The notes: generated from the letters alone by a model not told the origin. Numbered from the stretch's first letter, positions 15,477 to 24,249 are shown. The stretch: 35,076 bases of DNA from a virus (IMGVR_UViG_3300050821_002214:1-35076), one strand, 5' to 3'. Made by a program: numbers and translations.

Positions 15477-16190
15477 CTAAGCCGCTAATGGACGCCGGAA
15501 ATAGGCAGTCATGCCGTACCATTCTTCGTAGGTGTATCGGTTGCCTTTTGCATGGTTGCATCTTTTACAACACACTACGACATTGTTTATTTGATAGCCG
15601 ATAGCGTTGTCTTTGCGGTCCAGATTGTAGCTTTGCCCATTCTTCGCAACGCAATGTTTGGCGAATGTCACCGAGGCACAACAGTAATGACATGTCGGCT
15701 TCTCAGCGAACGTTACGAACTCTTCATAGGACAAACTGAAACTGTGATTGTCCCGAGCCGCCGACCGACCAGCGTTATGATAGAGCGCTTCATATGGCCT
15801 AATACGTACCTTCACGTTCTCTTTTCTCGAACATTTACCGCATTGCGACGACTTACCACGGGTCAGTCTGTGACCAGACACCTCCTTGACCGTGCCGCAC
15901 TCACATTGACAGATCCACGGAAAGTTACTCACACCGTCACGAGTCGCACCTCGTCCAGTCACCGTCCATTTACTAAACCGTTGTCCTATGTGTAACTCGA
16001 TACGATGTGAACACCCGACACAATGCGTCGTTCTGCCTCTGACTAATGAACTGCTATCAGTCGTCGATTCGGTTCCGCAGTCACACAGTACTTTCCACAT
16101 CCTCACACGACTGGGACTCACACCAACAAACGCCATTACAGTCCATTTACCAAAGCGTCGCCCGTTCAGGTCATAACCTTTTCCTTTCAT
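15477..16190 (-). CDS. HNH homing endonuclease with zinc ribbons
   Basis: From ATG at 16188-16190 (MKGKGYDLNGRRFGKWTV) the protein has 237 aa; an upstream in-frame start lies in the terminator of the capsid gene and is less likely. Two CxC ... CxxC ribbon units (CDCGTES..HCVGC and CECGTVKE..CGKC) lead to an HNH-type core (CHYCCASV, LDRKDNAIGYQINNVVVCCKRCNHAKG). It is inserted between the capsid gene and the small head gene. Confidence 0.88.
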   Translation of the reverse strand: MKGKGYDLNGRRFGKWTVMAFVGVSPSRVRMWKVLCDCGTESTTDSSSLVRGRTTHCVGCSHRIELHIGQRFSKWTVTGRGATRDGVSNFPWICQCECGTVKEVSGHRLTRGKSSQCGKCSRKENVKVRIRPYEALYHNAGRSAARDNHSFSLSYEEFVTFAEKPTCHYCCASVTFAKHCVAKNGQSYNLDRKDNAIGYQINNVVVCCKRCNHAKGNRYTYEEWYGMTAYFRRPLAA

Positions 16191-16210
16191 GCGAGTATCT
16201 AGCAAACACA

Positions 16211-16238
16211 AATGGCCACCCTTTTCAGAGTGGCCATT
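16211..16238 (-). terminator. Terminator after the major capsid gene
   Basis: AATGGCCAC (16211-16219) pairs perfectly with GTGGCCATT (16230-16238) over 10 nt, followed on the minus strand by TGTGTTTGC. It probably trims read-through from the strongly expressed capsid gene. Confidence 0.7.
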
Positions 16239-16259
16239 CTATTGAAGCGAAATAATCGC

Positions 16260-17585
16260 TTAGGTAGCGGACTGTTGAAGGACCGCTATGGGATGCGTGC
16301 CAGCATCTACAAGATTCGAGTCGAATCTATTGAATGCTGTGTAACCCACTTGGAGATAGTCAGCATAGCGTTCTTTCATCACTATGATGCGGACATCGTC
16401 CACAACACGAACTTTGAAAGTGCTCATATCGCCGAACAACATCGAATAGGCTGACGCAGCCGGAACAGCAACATCCTGGTTGATGATGTAAGGGTGATCC
16501 CAGATCAAAGGTTTGATCGTGTCCACGCCAGCACCTTCACGGAAGGAGGCTGTCAGGCCTGGTTGCCACAACGGACGAGAGTTGCCGTCAACGAGCTTCT
16601 TGATACCCTTAAGCATGGCATCGGAGAACATCCAATAGCTGGAAGGATTGAATCTGTACGCCGGGTCGACTGCGTGTTCCAAATTTACGATGTCACTGTA
16701 CGTGATCGTAGCTATTTCGCCAGAGCTTGTAGAACCACCAGCGGTCACGATGTTACCAGCCGCCACAGCAGCCGTTACGATGCCGTTAGGTGCAGAGCTT
16801 CCACTACCAACTGTGCATTGGTTGTTGTACAGACGGCCCAGACGGGTCCCAAGCATCTTTGCAGTAAGTGCATCGATATCGAAGTAAGAATCTTCGATTA
16901 GCTGCAAGGGGACGAGAACGAGATCCGAAGAACCGACATAAGCGTTAAATGTCACCTGACCAAAGGTAAAGTCGGTCTCAGTCAACTGTGTGTTGATGCT
17001 GAGCATACGGCCCTTGTTCGAGGTATCATTCACGGTCGGCCAGGGCATTGGGTTGCCGGTCGAAGTAACAATCTTATCGACGGTTCCCTCGATTCCACCA
17101 AACCATTTCATGGCTTCTTCCAGCTTGTCGCTGAACCCCTGCGGGATCAAATAGCCACCACCAGAGGTAGTGACGGTCTGAGCGTTCGTGAAGCCCGAAC
17201 CCTGATTCTTTGCGGCCCGGAGTGCGGACAGATCTTCACCAGAAGTTCTTTCGCCGTTTCGAAGATAGTTGCTGAAAGCCTTCTCGTAACCAGTCTTGTT
17301 GATGGCTTTGCGAGATCCGAAGGTCTCTCGAAGTTCTTCAACTTCAACTTCCTTGATGCCGGTTTTATTGGATGCGCTTGCGAGACGGTCGACAATGCTG
17401 TCTGTCTTCTCTGCAATCTTGATTGAATCTTCCAGTGCAGTGTAATCAGCTTCCATCGTGTGGAACTTTTCACGCTCTTCCGAAGTCAACCCACGGTTGT
17501 TTTCGTTCTTTGCTTTGTCGACAATGTTCTGAATGTCAGTTCCGAGCCGACCAAGCTGTTCTCGTACATTTTTGGCGTATGCCAT
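16260..17585 (-). CDS. Major capsid protein, HK97 fold
   Basis: A 441-aa protein with the two-part HK97 layout: an N-terminal coiled-coil delta domain (about residues 1-85) removed by the protease, then the capsid domain starting near GGGYLIPQGFSDKLEEAMKWFGG. PMPWPTVNDTSNKGR, VPLQLIEDSYFDIDALTAKMLGTRLGRLYN and YRFNPSSYWMFSDAMLKGIKKLVD are family-typical segments. The ATG follows AAAGAG. A leader of about 150 nt carries a hairpin and a TATAAATA box. Confidence 0.95.
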   Translation of the reverse strand: MAYAKNVREQLGRLGTDIQNIVDKAKNENNRGLTSEEREKFHTMEADYTALEDSIKIAEKTDSIVDRLASASNKTGIKEVEVEELRETFGSRKAINKTGYEKAFSNYLRNGERTSGEDLSALRAAKNQGSGFTNAQTVTTSGGGYLIPQGFSDKLEEAMKWFGGIEGTVDKIVTSTGNPMPWPTVNDTSNKGRMLSINTQLTETDFTFGQVTFNAYVGSSDLVLVPLQLIEDSYFDIDALTAKMLGTRLGRLYNNQCTVGSGSSAPNGIVTAAVAAGNIVTAGGSTSSGEIATITYSDIVNLEHAVDPAYRFNPSSYWMFSDAMLKGIKKLVDGNSRPLWQPGLTASFREGAGVDTIKPLIWDHPYIINQDVAVPAASAYSMLFGDMSTFKVRVVDDVRIIVMKERYADYLQVGYTAFNRFDSNLVDAGTHPIAVLQQSAT

Positions 17586-17686
17586 TTCTCTTTAGGTGCA
17601 AGTCCGCTAATTCACCCTGGTGAACCCGACTGCTTACCACGGCCTTGTTAGTCCGAAGACAGATTGTGCAAGGTCGACAGCGAAAT

Positions 17687-17722
17687 TATTTATAAGAGAA
17701 ACGCTTTTGTAGATATATCTAC
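17687..17722 (-). promoter_or_regulatory. Capsid gene promoter candidate: TATAAATA plus 14-bp palindrome
   Basis: On the minus strand TATAAATA (17687-17694) is preceded, 14 bp upstream, by the perfect palindrome GTAGATATATCTAC (17709-17722), which occupies the -35 position. There is no TTGACA. The palindrome belongs to the TAGATRYATCTR family seen at 27591-27634 and 33090-33102. The layout suggests an activator-dependent late promoter. Downstream, TTCAC/GTGAA forms a small hairpin in the leader. Confidence 0.5.
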
Positions 17723-17737
17723 CCGCCTGGATGATGG

Positions 17738-18604
17738 TTAGTTCTGACCAGACTTGAGTTTCAACAGGCTCACACGAGCTTCGTACAGTGACAGATTTGA
17801 ATCTTCTGGTGCGTCGTCTCCATCATTCCGACTATCCTGCATGGGACAATCAATGCAATTTGGATCGTCACATCCAACATTCGAACAGTTGGAGCAATCG
17901 CCCGCCGAGCAATTATCGCAATCACAGGCGCATACTGTGTCGTCCGGGTTGTCTTCGTTCTTCAGAACGGCTGGAACGTTCTTCAGATCACGAAGTGTCT
18001 TGAATGATCTTGCAAGAGCTAATGCCCGTGCCGATTGACCGGCGTCGGCTGGATCTTCAGAAAGCTGGGTTGCGAAACCATTCTTGATACAGTCATCAGC
18101 GGACATCCATGTTTCCTCGTCCATCATCGCCTGAACAGTTTCCAGATCGGTTCCGGTACGATCAACATAAGTCTGGGCGATTGATGCCGAGACCTTATCG
18201 AGAGTGTCCGCTTCTTTTCTCATGTCTGAAGCGTTACCAACACACACAGCGGATGCGTTATGAATCATCATCATTGCGTTGTGGGCAATTGTGATCTTGT
18301 CTCCCGCCATTGCAACGATTGACGCAGCCGACGCCGCCAGTCCATCGACGACGGTTTCAACAGGTTTCTTGGAAGCCCGAAGCAAATTATGGATTGCGAT
18401 CCCTTCGAACGCATCGCCACCAGGTGAATTGATACGCATCACGATATTGGTGTATGCTCCGGCCTCGTCCATCTGTTGCTTGATATCTTCAGCGGTGACG
18501 CCGTCATAATACCCACCACCAATTACGTTGTAGAGCATCATTTCGAGCGTTCCGCCGTTGGTCGATGCATTGAAGAATGGTTTAAGCTGCTTTCTGTGTT
18601 TCAT
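17738..18604 (-). CDS. Prohead protease, ClpP-like
   Basis: A 288-aa serine protease of the ClpP/S14 type that matures the head. INSPGGDAFEGIAI (about 58-71), catalytic Ser92 in DGLAASAAS and His115 in MMMIHNA are visible, and WMSADDCIKNGFA follows near residue 165. The C-terminal third is unusual: about 11 Cys within 30 residues (positions around 225-255, CxCDC..C..GDCSNC..VGC..PNC..CP), suggesting metal binding. The start overlaps the portal gene by 23 bp. Confidence 0.92.
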   Translation of the reverse strand: MKHRKQLKPFFNASTNGGTLEMMLYNVIGGGYYDGVTAEDIKQQMDEAGAYTNIVMRINSPGGDAFEGIAIHNLLRASKKPVETVVDGLAASAASIVAMAGDKITIAHNAMMMIHNASAVCVGNASDMRKEADTLDKVSASIAQTYVDRTGTDLETVQAMMDEETWMSADDCIKNGFATQLSEDPADAGQSARALALARSFKTLRDLKNVPAVLKNEDNPDDTVCACDCDNCSAGDCSNCSNVGCDDPNCIDCPMQDSRNDGDDAPEDSNLSLYEARVSLLKLKSGQN

Positions 18605-20194
18605 TGATTAGTTCTCCTGAGAATGCATCGAAGCATCGCTCTGTTATTTCTGTGGCTGTCTTTGCAGCCGTTTCTTTGGTCCACTTGCCGGAGTCTGTCA
18701 CAATCGTTTCGACCATTGCGCCGATGCTTTCGAGATCTCGTTTCGTCAGGTCGACGTTTCCAAACTTCATCGCCAGGAAGGTTTGATAAAGCGAATTCAC
18801 AACCGGGTGAAGCGCTTTGCGAATGAACACCGGATCGTTGGCCCGGTTGACGGCCCGTCCCACGGCATCACGGAACAATGGTCTGTAGGAATTAATCAAG
18901 CTGGGCTTGTGAAATGATGCTGGGCTTCCTTCTGTCGGATCGGTCTGGACGGTCTCAGGCCCAATCGGTTCATTATCGAAGTGCAAAAGACTTTCGAGCG
19001 GAATGAATGCACCTTGCACCATTCGCACGTCTCCACCTTCATCAGTCGGTATCGGGTTCTGTCTCAATCCACGGCGCACTTCGTTTGCTGAGTAAACGCC
19101 AGCATTACGTAACTGAAGATATGCAGTTGTCTGGGACGGAAAATCTCCTCGTTCGAGATCCTGAAAATTATGTTCAATGATGAACGGCCCGCTTCCAAGA
19201 ATCTTGTATTGCAATTCCTGCTCAATCTGAACTGCATAAGGCATCAAGCAATGTCTTACATATTCAGTTCCCTGAAATTCGAGGTTTGCATTAGTGGCTC
19301 TTTGAAGATCCTGGAGAAGGTGGAGGGGAACCCGGAAACACTGGCTGATCTCCTCTTTCGTGAACTTGCGGGTGTCGATGAACTGAGCGTCATTCGGAGG
19401 AATGGACAATTGTTTGTATTGCATTCCCTCCTCAAGAATCAATGGCCGTAGTGCCGTGTCTCCGGTGACAGCTTCATGCAAACTCTTCTTCAGGTTTTCG
19501 TATGCTTCCGGGTCAAGTTGCTGAGGGTGACTAAAGATGCCCGTTGCCCGTGCGCCGTTGCCGAAGAACTGAGCGCCGAACTTTTCCGCAGCGATACCCA
19601 GGCCGACCATGTTCTTACACTGTTGAATTGGAGATAGACCGGTGAGACCGTTCATTGACGGCCCGGTTCTGAAGTGCAACATGTTTTCGGGATCGACATA
19701 TTCAACATCGCCGTTTTGGGTGAAAGTAGTTGCGTACATCAATTCACCATTGATCTGGACCGCACTCGTACGAGCAGGATCAAGAGGCAATAAAGCGATT
19801 GCACGAGCCGCATTATCACGCTTGATATAGGTGTAGGCATTGCCAAATAGACAGAGTGACGTAAGCACCTGCAAACGCCATGTCATGCTTGACATGTTGG
19901 CGTTCGGCCTGGTGTGAATCATGTTGTAATTCTTGTGATTCTTCGCCAGTCTCAGACTTCCGTCTGGCATTTCTTGAAAGATGTCAAGAGACAATCTCGA
20001 TAGGTCTTCAGAGATGATTTTGACGCACGAAAAAATGGTGCTGTATCGCATTGCCTGTGCCGTGTTGACCAGCACTCCGGCATCACTTCGGCCCAGTCCC
20101 AGCGAGTCAACTAAAACCGACCAGGCAAAAGCGGTTGCGCCGGGTCTTCTAGTGATACATTTGTAAACCCGAGTAAGTTCGAAAGGAAGCCCAT
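18582..20194 (-). CDS. Portal protein, HK97 family, with a frameshift near the start
   Basis: The main frame from a GTG at 20075 gives 497 aa of clear portal sequence (YSTIFSCVKIISEDLSRLSLDIF, LHFRTGPSMNGLTGLSPIQQ, FGNGARATGIF, FRVPLHLL). It lacks the usual first 40 residues. These are encoded upstream in another frame: ATG at 20192-20194 gives MGFLSNLLGFTNVSLEDPAQ..GRF and stops at TAG 20111-20113. One extra T in the TTTT run before that TAG would join them as GRFLVDSLGLGRSDAGV, about 537 aa. So there is a 1-base deletion (real or sequencing error), or use of the internal GTG, which has no proper ribosome site. Confidence 0.88.
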
Positions 20195-20197
20195 TGA

Positions 20198-20401
20198 CTA
20201 TTTGCCCCGTTTGATATATGGAAAGATGACCGTGGGTGACATGAGGAGAACGCCTGCAAGTATCAGCGCTCCAGCATGTGTGAACATCGCCGTTCCGGTT
20301 TCCAAAGAGGCAAAACCGATTAGTAGAAGAATGTCTTTCAGATCCCAGTTTCTGGGTGTCTTACTTGTGTGTTTGTCTTTTATGATGATTTCTTGTTCCA
20401 C
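20198..20401 (-). CDS. Small two-helix membrane protein
   Basis: A 67-aa protein with a charged N-terminus (about 20 residues) and two hydrophobic helices (about 22-38 and 41-60) and a basic end (PYIKRGK). It is between terminase and portal genes, where short membrane proteins of unknown role are common. The start is GTG, preceded by CCATAAATATTCCGGC. A holin-like role cannot be excluded but no endolysin is beside it. Confidence 0.75.
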   Translation of the reverse strand: MEQEIIIKDKHTSKTPRNWDLKDILLLIGFASLETGTAMFTHAGALILAGVLLMSPTVIFPYIKRGK

Positions 20402-20432
20402 GCCGGAATATTTATGGTTAGGTGGATTGCGC

Positions 20433-21236
20433 CTAACCAGCTTTAGCCTTTGCGTGTAATGGACATAGCGCTTTTGGATCGTTTCGTGAACGGCGAATCA
20501 GATTGCAAGAAAGACAGCCGGTGACATCGACTGTCAACACGCCCCGTGAAGAATAGATCGATTTGAATTGCGGTTTCGCTTGCTGAACCCGGCTGATAGC
20601 CATCACCAGAGCTATGATTCCGTCGATGCGTTTCGAACTCTTTTTGAGTGCTGGCTTGACCGGCTTTATGTTGCCGTTCACATCGGAATAGATCGTTGTA
20701 CAATCCAGATTCCATCTGAGCAACGGGTGACCGGTGTGAACGAGGTGTTTATCGAGCACCAGCCGTTCCAAGCGTTTCGAAGGTGCTGTCATTGCACCTA
20801 ATTGCTGACTGATCTGGACGCAATCCACATTGTGTTCTGCCAGATGGCTCACAACGTCCTTTGCGCCCCACTGGTCAAAAGCGATTTCTTTAATCTTGAA
20901 GCTCTTTCCAAGCTCTGTAATGCGGCTGACGACGTACCTGTCATCTACTGTCCACCCTGGAGTCATCTCCAGATAACCCTCTTTCAACCACTGGTCATAA
21001 GGAACTCCGTCATGTTTTGAGCGCTCTACAAGCCCTTCAGAAGGCAGAAAGAACCAGGGATAACAGTAAATCGTTTCGCCGATGTGCCAGACAAGTACAA
21101 ACGCCGTCAGGTCTGACGTGTTCGAGAGATCAAGCCCACCGTAACAGGGATATGGTTCGAGTTGTTTGAGGAATTCCCGGCCCGTCACGTCATTCGTAAT
21201 GAAATGCGTTTCGGTGATGGTCGCAACGTCAGACAT
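20433..21236 (-). CDS. Terminase large subunit, nuclease half
   Basis: A 267-aa protein equal to the C-terminal part of P27/HK97-type TerL. The RNase H-like nuclease acids are D36 (CYGGLDLSNTSD), D121 (IAFDQWGAKDV) and D205 (SSKRIDGIIALVMA). The C-terminal end adds a CxxC ... CPLH cluster, possibly zinc binding. Its ATG overlaps the stop of the ATPase ORF by 8 bp (ATGTCTGA), in the +1 frame. Some 30 residues precede the nuclease core, more than the normal linker provides. Confidence 0.9.
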   Translation of the reverse strand: MSDVATITETHFITNDVTGREFLKQLEPYPCYGGLDLSNTSDLTAFVLVWHIGETIYCYPWFFLPSEGLVERSKHDGVPYDQWLKEGYLEMTPGWTVDDRYVVSRITELGKSFKIKEIAFDQWGAKDVVSHLAEHNVDCVQISQQLGAMTAPSKRLERLVLDKHLVHTGHPLLRWNLDCTTIYSDVNGNIKPVKPALKKSSKRIDGIIALVMAISRVQQAKPQFKSIYSSRGVLTVDVTGCLSCNLIRRSRNDPKALCPLHAKAKAG

Positions 21237-22176
21237 TCAGCGGTTCACCGTCCCATGCGCACGCATCCCAGAATTTAAGGGGTATCCAGATGTCTTTGGA
21301 GTTCACCCACTGGTTCATGAAGAGTCTTCGGAAGCTGGTTTGTTCTGACGGAAGGTTTAGCGCCTTGTCTCGTTCTTCCCGAAGCGATTCGACATTCACG
21401 ATGCTTCCCAATGCCGGGTTTGCAAGGTGCCATAACGATTCATTTGTCCAGTCGGCGTCTTTTGGTAATTCGTAAATGATCGGAAGGTATGTCGGATCGG
21501 AAACGAGATTCTTCAGGACCCGGCAAGCATGACCGTATTCCTTCCCGCACATGCTGTGCTCGTCAACACCAGCCGTGGTGATAATCAGCCGTAACGGTTG
21601 ACGCCGTGCGCCTGAACCCGTGGTCAGAGCGTCATAAAGTTCTCTGTCGGATTCGTCCCACACGTGGAACTCGTCGATGATGACACATGACGGGTTGTAA
21701 CCGTGCTTGCCCTTGCCATCACTGGACAATGCCCGGAGCTTCCCGCCGTTGGCCGGATTGATGATGGTCTTCTGATAGTCAATAATTTTGAGAAGCCCGG
21801 ACAGTTCTTCACTGGCCCGGATCATGTCACAGGCAGCGTGAAAACAAATTGACGCCTGTTCCCGGTCTTTCGCAGCGATGTATATTTCGGGTTGCGCTTC
21901 GTCATCCATCACCAGAAGATCGAGACCCAATGCAGCCGCAATCTGGGTTTTTGCGTTTTTCCTGGCAACACTGAAATAAGCACGTCGATACAGCCGGGTT
22001 CCGTCAGCCCGTCTCCAGCCGAGAAGATTCGAGACAAGTTCTCTATGAACCCGTAACAACCTGAACGGTTCCGGTCGGCCTGATGGAGTTGACTTCGTTA
22101 ATGTGAGGGATTCAATGAAAGCGATATCGAGAGCCACGCTTTGCGCATCAAAGTACGCCCCGTCAAGTACATTCAT
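21229..22176 (-). CDS. Terminase large subunit, ATPase half
   Basis: A 315-aa protein equal to the N-terminal motor domain of TerL: Walker A VARKNAKT (70-77), Walker B VIIDE (165-169), the coupling motif LIITTAGVDEHS, and the C-terminal end of the ATPase (FMNQWVNSKDIWIPLKFWDACA). It stops right where the linker to the nuclease should start. The stop context is GTC TGA C, a weak terminator context of the kind used in +1 frameshifting, but an overlapping ATG also allows reinitiation. The start overlaps the small terminase gene (ATGA). Confidence 0.92.
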   Translation of the reverse strand: MNVLDGAYFDAQSVALDIAFIESLTLTKSTPSGRPEPFRLLRVHRELVSNLLGWRRADGTRLYRRAYFSVARKNAKTQIAAALGLDLLVMDDEAQPEIYIAAKDREQASICFHAACDMIRASEELSGLLKIIDYQKTIINPANGGKLRALSSDGKGKHGYNPSCVIIDEFHVWDESDRELYDALTTGSGARRQPLRLIITTAGVDEHSMCGKEYGHACRVLKNLVSDPTYLPIIYELPKDADWTNESLWHLANPALGSIVNVESLREERDKALNLPSEQTSFRRLFMNQWVNSKDIWIPLKFWDACAWDGEPLNV

Positions 22177-22598
22177 TGCTCTTTCTTCAGTGCGATCAGT
22201 TGCGCAAGCTTACCGGTCTTCTTTGGTGCGCTTCTGATGCCGAACCGTGCTCTTGCCGCTGGTGTAGCGCCGATAGTCTCGGCCCACTTCTGACTGTCCC
22301 GTTGATACCGGGCGACCTGCTTCGAACATTCCAGCTTGTCTTTCAGGGTTTCCGCTTCCTGTTCCATCGTGGTCCACTTCGATACCGCTGCTATGCATTG
22401 CGCACAACAGGCGATTGCAAAAGAATCAACTTGTTTGATCGGAACATTTGCGGCTGTCAGGTCTCTTACAAGAATTTTGAATTCTTTCTTATCAGGCCGT
22501 GAAAGCCAGTCAGGAGGATCAATCTTAGACTCCGGCTTGTCGATTGTGATGCCTTCTCGAAGTCCCCTGACGCTATCAGGCTGTCTTAACATGCTCAT
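22173..22598 (-). CDS. Terminase small subunit, P27 family
   Basis: A 141-aa protein with WLSRPDKKEFKILVRDLTAANVPIKQVDSFAIACCAQCIA and the C-terminal IGATPAARARFGI motif of P27-type TerS, which recognises the packaging site. TAAATAC precedes the ATG by 7 nt. It is coupled to the ATPase ORF. Confidence 0.9.
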   Translation of the reverse strand: MSMLRQPDSVRGLREGITIDKPESKIDPPDWLSRPDKKEFKILVRDLTAANVPIKQVDSFAIACCAQCIAAVSKWTTMEQEAETLKDKLECSKQVARYQRDSQKWAETIGATPAARARFGIRSAPKKTGKLAQLIALKKEQ

Positions 22599-22611
22599 AT
22601 GACTGTATTTA

Positions 22612-22795
22612 CAACTTGCTTTGACTAGATGTATGATTTTTTAAGGTGTAAACGCACGTGCGGGAGTTGGCCGTGGTCTGCGGGCGTCGGGAAACCCAAG
22701 GATTTTAGGCACCCTGGGGTATGCTGGCAATCAGGACCCGTCCTGAGATGCTTACCAATTACTCGGCGATACATCACCGAGCACTAAGCGTGCTA
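22612..22795. other. Structured non-coding stretch, cos/packaging-site candidate
   Basis: About 185 bp between a structural gene and TerS hold no ORF but three close hairpins: TCAGGACCCGTCCTGA (about 22730-22746), CTCGG...CCGAG (about 22763-22783) and AGCAC TAAGC GTGCT (about 22780-22795), plus GCACGTGC. In HNH-containing HK97-like phages the cos site lies immediately upstream of TerS, so this is the likeliest packaging site; a structured RNA on the late transcript is the alternative. Confidence 0.45.
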
Positions 22796-23194
22796 TTAGC
22801 TCAGTGTGATTCCGCTTGAGGTGCCAACAGTCCACCACGTCCCGTTATAGGAGACAAGCTCTAGACTGTCAGTGACAGCACCTCCGAACGTTGCAACATG
22901 CTTGTTGCCGTTGATGCCATTGGAAGGAGTCGTAACGGTGTGTGCGCCTGTCGTGGTGTTCTTAATTGTCAGTGAACGTCCGTCATCACCACCAGCCGAA
23001 GGAAGACCCGCAGTCGGAAGAGCTAAGGTCATTGCAGCCGCCGACGCATCCGTTATGAATATAAAGCCTTCTTTTATGGCGATAGCGCCTGATGCAGAAT
23101 CGGTTTCGACTCCGAACGCAAGATCAATGGAAGAATCGATATTACCGCTACCAGCGTGTAAGTCAGGATTGGATGAAGAGAAACGATAGGACAT
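22796..23194 (-). CDS. Small beta-rich structural protein
   Basis: A 132-aa protein with a repetitive beta pattern (AIAIKEGFIFITDASAAAMTLALPTAG, SLTIKNTTTGAHTVTTP, SLELVSYNGTWWTVG). This resembles short phage decoration or fibre-tip modules built of parallel strands with a TWW..G end. Its place between the HNH gene and the packaging site is unusual for a virion protein. TAAATACATGC precedes the ATG. Function is not established. Confidence 0.7.
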   Translation of the reverse strand: MSYRFSSSNPDLHAGSGNIDSSIDLAFGVETDSASGAIAIKEGFIFITDASAAAMTLALPTAGLPSAGGDDGRSLTIKNTTTGAHTVTTPSNGINGNKHVATFGGAVTDSLELVSYNGTWWTVGTSSGITLS

Positions 23195-23217
23195 GCATGT
23201 ATTTATCCGTGCGTGTC

Positions 23218-23553
23218 TTACTCTCCTCGTGACGTTCTGATCTGGTGATGATGTTTACAAAGGCTCATACAATTGGATTCAACTAATCGTAGTTCCGGGT
23301 GATCTCTCGCCTTTCGAATGTGGTGGACTTCCTGAACGGCTGTCGGTATTCCTTCAGCGACGCAGTCTTCACAAAGCGGATGACGTGTGATAAACCAGTC
23401 TCGAAACTTTTGCCAGTCCCGATCATAACCACGTTCGTACGAACTGCCTCGGTACAGATCCGGCTTGCGTTTATGTTCGTCGCAATAGTTTCCAGTCTCG
23501 CTGGTGTTGTGACAATGCGGAAACGCACACGCTTTAACGATCTTACCTGGCAC
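23218..23553 (-). CDS. Packaging HNH endonuclease
   Basis: A 111-aa HNH protein: CxxxxC..CDEH zinc motif at the start, YDRDWQKFRDWFITRHPLCEDC, catalytic EVHHI and SLCKHHHQIR. In HK97-type phages a protein of this size works with terminase for cos cleavage and is encoded close to it, as here. Start GTG preceded by TAAATACATGA. Confidence 0.9.
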   Translation of the reverse strand: MPGKIVKACAFPHCHNTSETGNYCDEHKRKPDLYRGSSYERGYDRDWQKFRDWFITRHPLCEDCVAEGIPTAVQEVHHIRKARDHPELRLVESNCMSLCKHHHQIRTSRGE

Positions 23554-23571
23554 TCATGTATTTACTAAGTG

Positions 23572-24249
23572 TTATTCCCACTTACCGCCGTTTGCGATCT
23601 CTACACAGTCGTCTGTGATACATCGGCCTGACGTGTTGAAGTGATGATTACGAATACAATAGTTCTCGATGCCGTTTATATCAGCGACACACTGAGAGTG
23701 TTTCGAGGCTTCTTCAATGAAGAAGGTATCCTCGGCAAGATTCACGGATTCGAACGGATGCTGACTCCACCAGTCTTTGCGATAGCACAAAGAACCGCCC
23801 ATTAATGGTTCTGAATGCATTTTCCACCAGCCGCTAGGTTTGCGCCAAACACCAGCGGACAGAATCGATACAGTTCTCATTTCATGAACCGTTGCGTCAG
23901 TGTATCCGGTTAAAGCTTTGCCCGTGTGTTCCAAGAGCGCCATCAGGGTTTTGAGATGTTCAGGTGCGTACAAATCATCGTCGTCGAGATGCGCCACTAT
24001 ATCGCCAGTGGCAGCACGGCAGCCAATGTTGCGCTTATCGCCTAATGTGTCGCCACCAATCACGACGGTTATCGTTAAGCCTGGAGTAATAGCGGCTCCT
24101 ACGTCGGCAAGTGTCGTGATCTCATCTGATGTATCAGCGATAAAAATGAGTTCTTTGGATGCGACTGTTTGACCAATGAAACATTTGAGCACGTCTGGCC
24201 AGAACTGCTTTCTGCGTATCGTTGTGGGACAAATACAACTGACTTTCAT
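23572..24249 (-). CDS. Glycosyltransferase family 2
   Basis: A 225-aa GT-A fold enzyme: CICPTTIRRKQFWPDVLKCFIGQT at the start, D71-K-R-N in the nucleotide site (GDKRNIGCRAATGDIVAHLDDDD), acidic metal site at 89-92, and GGSLCYRKDWW / NLAEDTFFIEEA in the acceptor part. No membrane helix, so it is cytosolic. It could modify host surface glycans or phage components. It is at the upstream end of the late operon and thus probably expressed with it. ATAAATC precedes the ATG. Confidence 0.88.
   Translation of the reverse strand: MKVSCICPTTIRRKQFWPDVLKCFIGQTVASKELIFIADTSDEITTLADVGAAITPGLTITVVIGGDTLGDKRNIGCRAATGDIVAHLDDDDLYAPEHLKTLMALLEHTGKALTGYTDATVHEMRTVSILSAGVWRKPSGWWKMHSEPLMGGSLCYRKDWWSQHPFESVNLAEDTFFIEEASKHSQCVADINGIENYCIRNHHFNTSGRCITDDCVEIANGGKWE

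Noticed and set aside
20100-20120. Programmed -1 frameshifting in the portal gene
   Set aside because: CGG TTT TAG does not allow good tRNA re-pairing after a -1 slip, so a missing base is more likely.
22612-22795. Hammerhead or HDV-like ribozyme in the gap before TerS
   Set aside because: I could not find the required conserved core segments on either strand.
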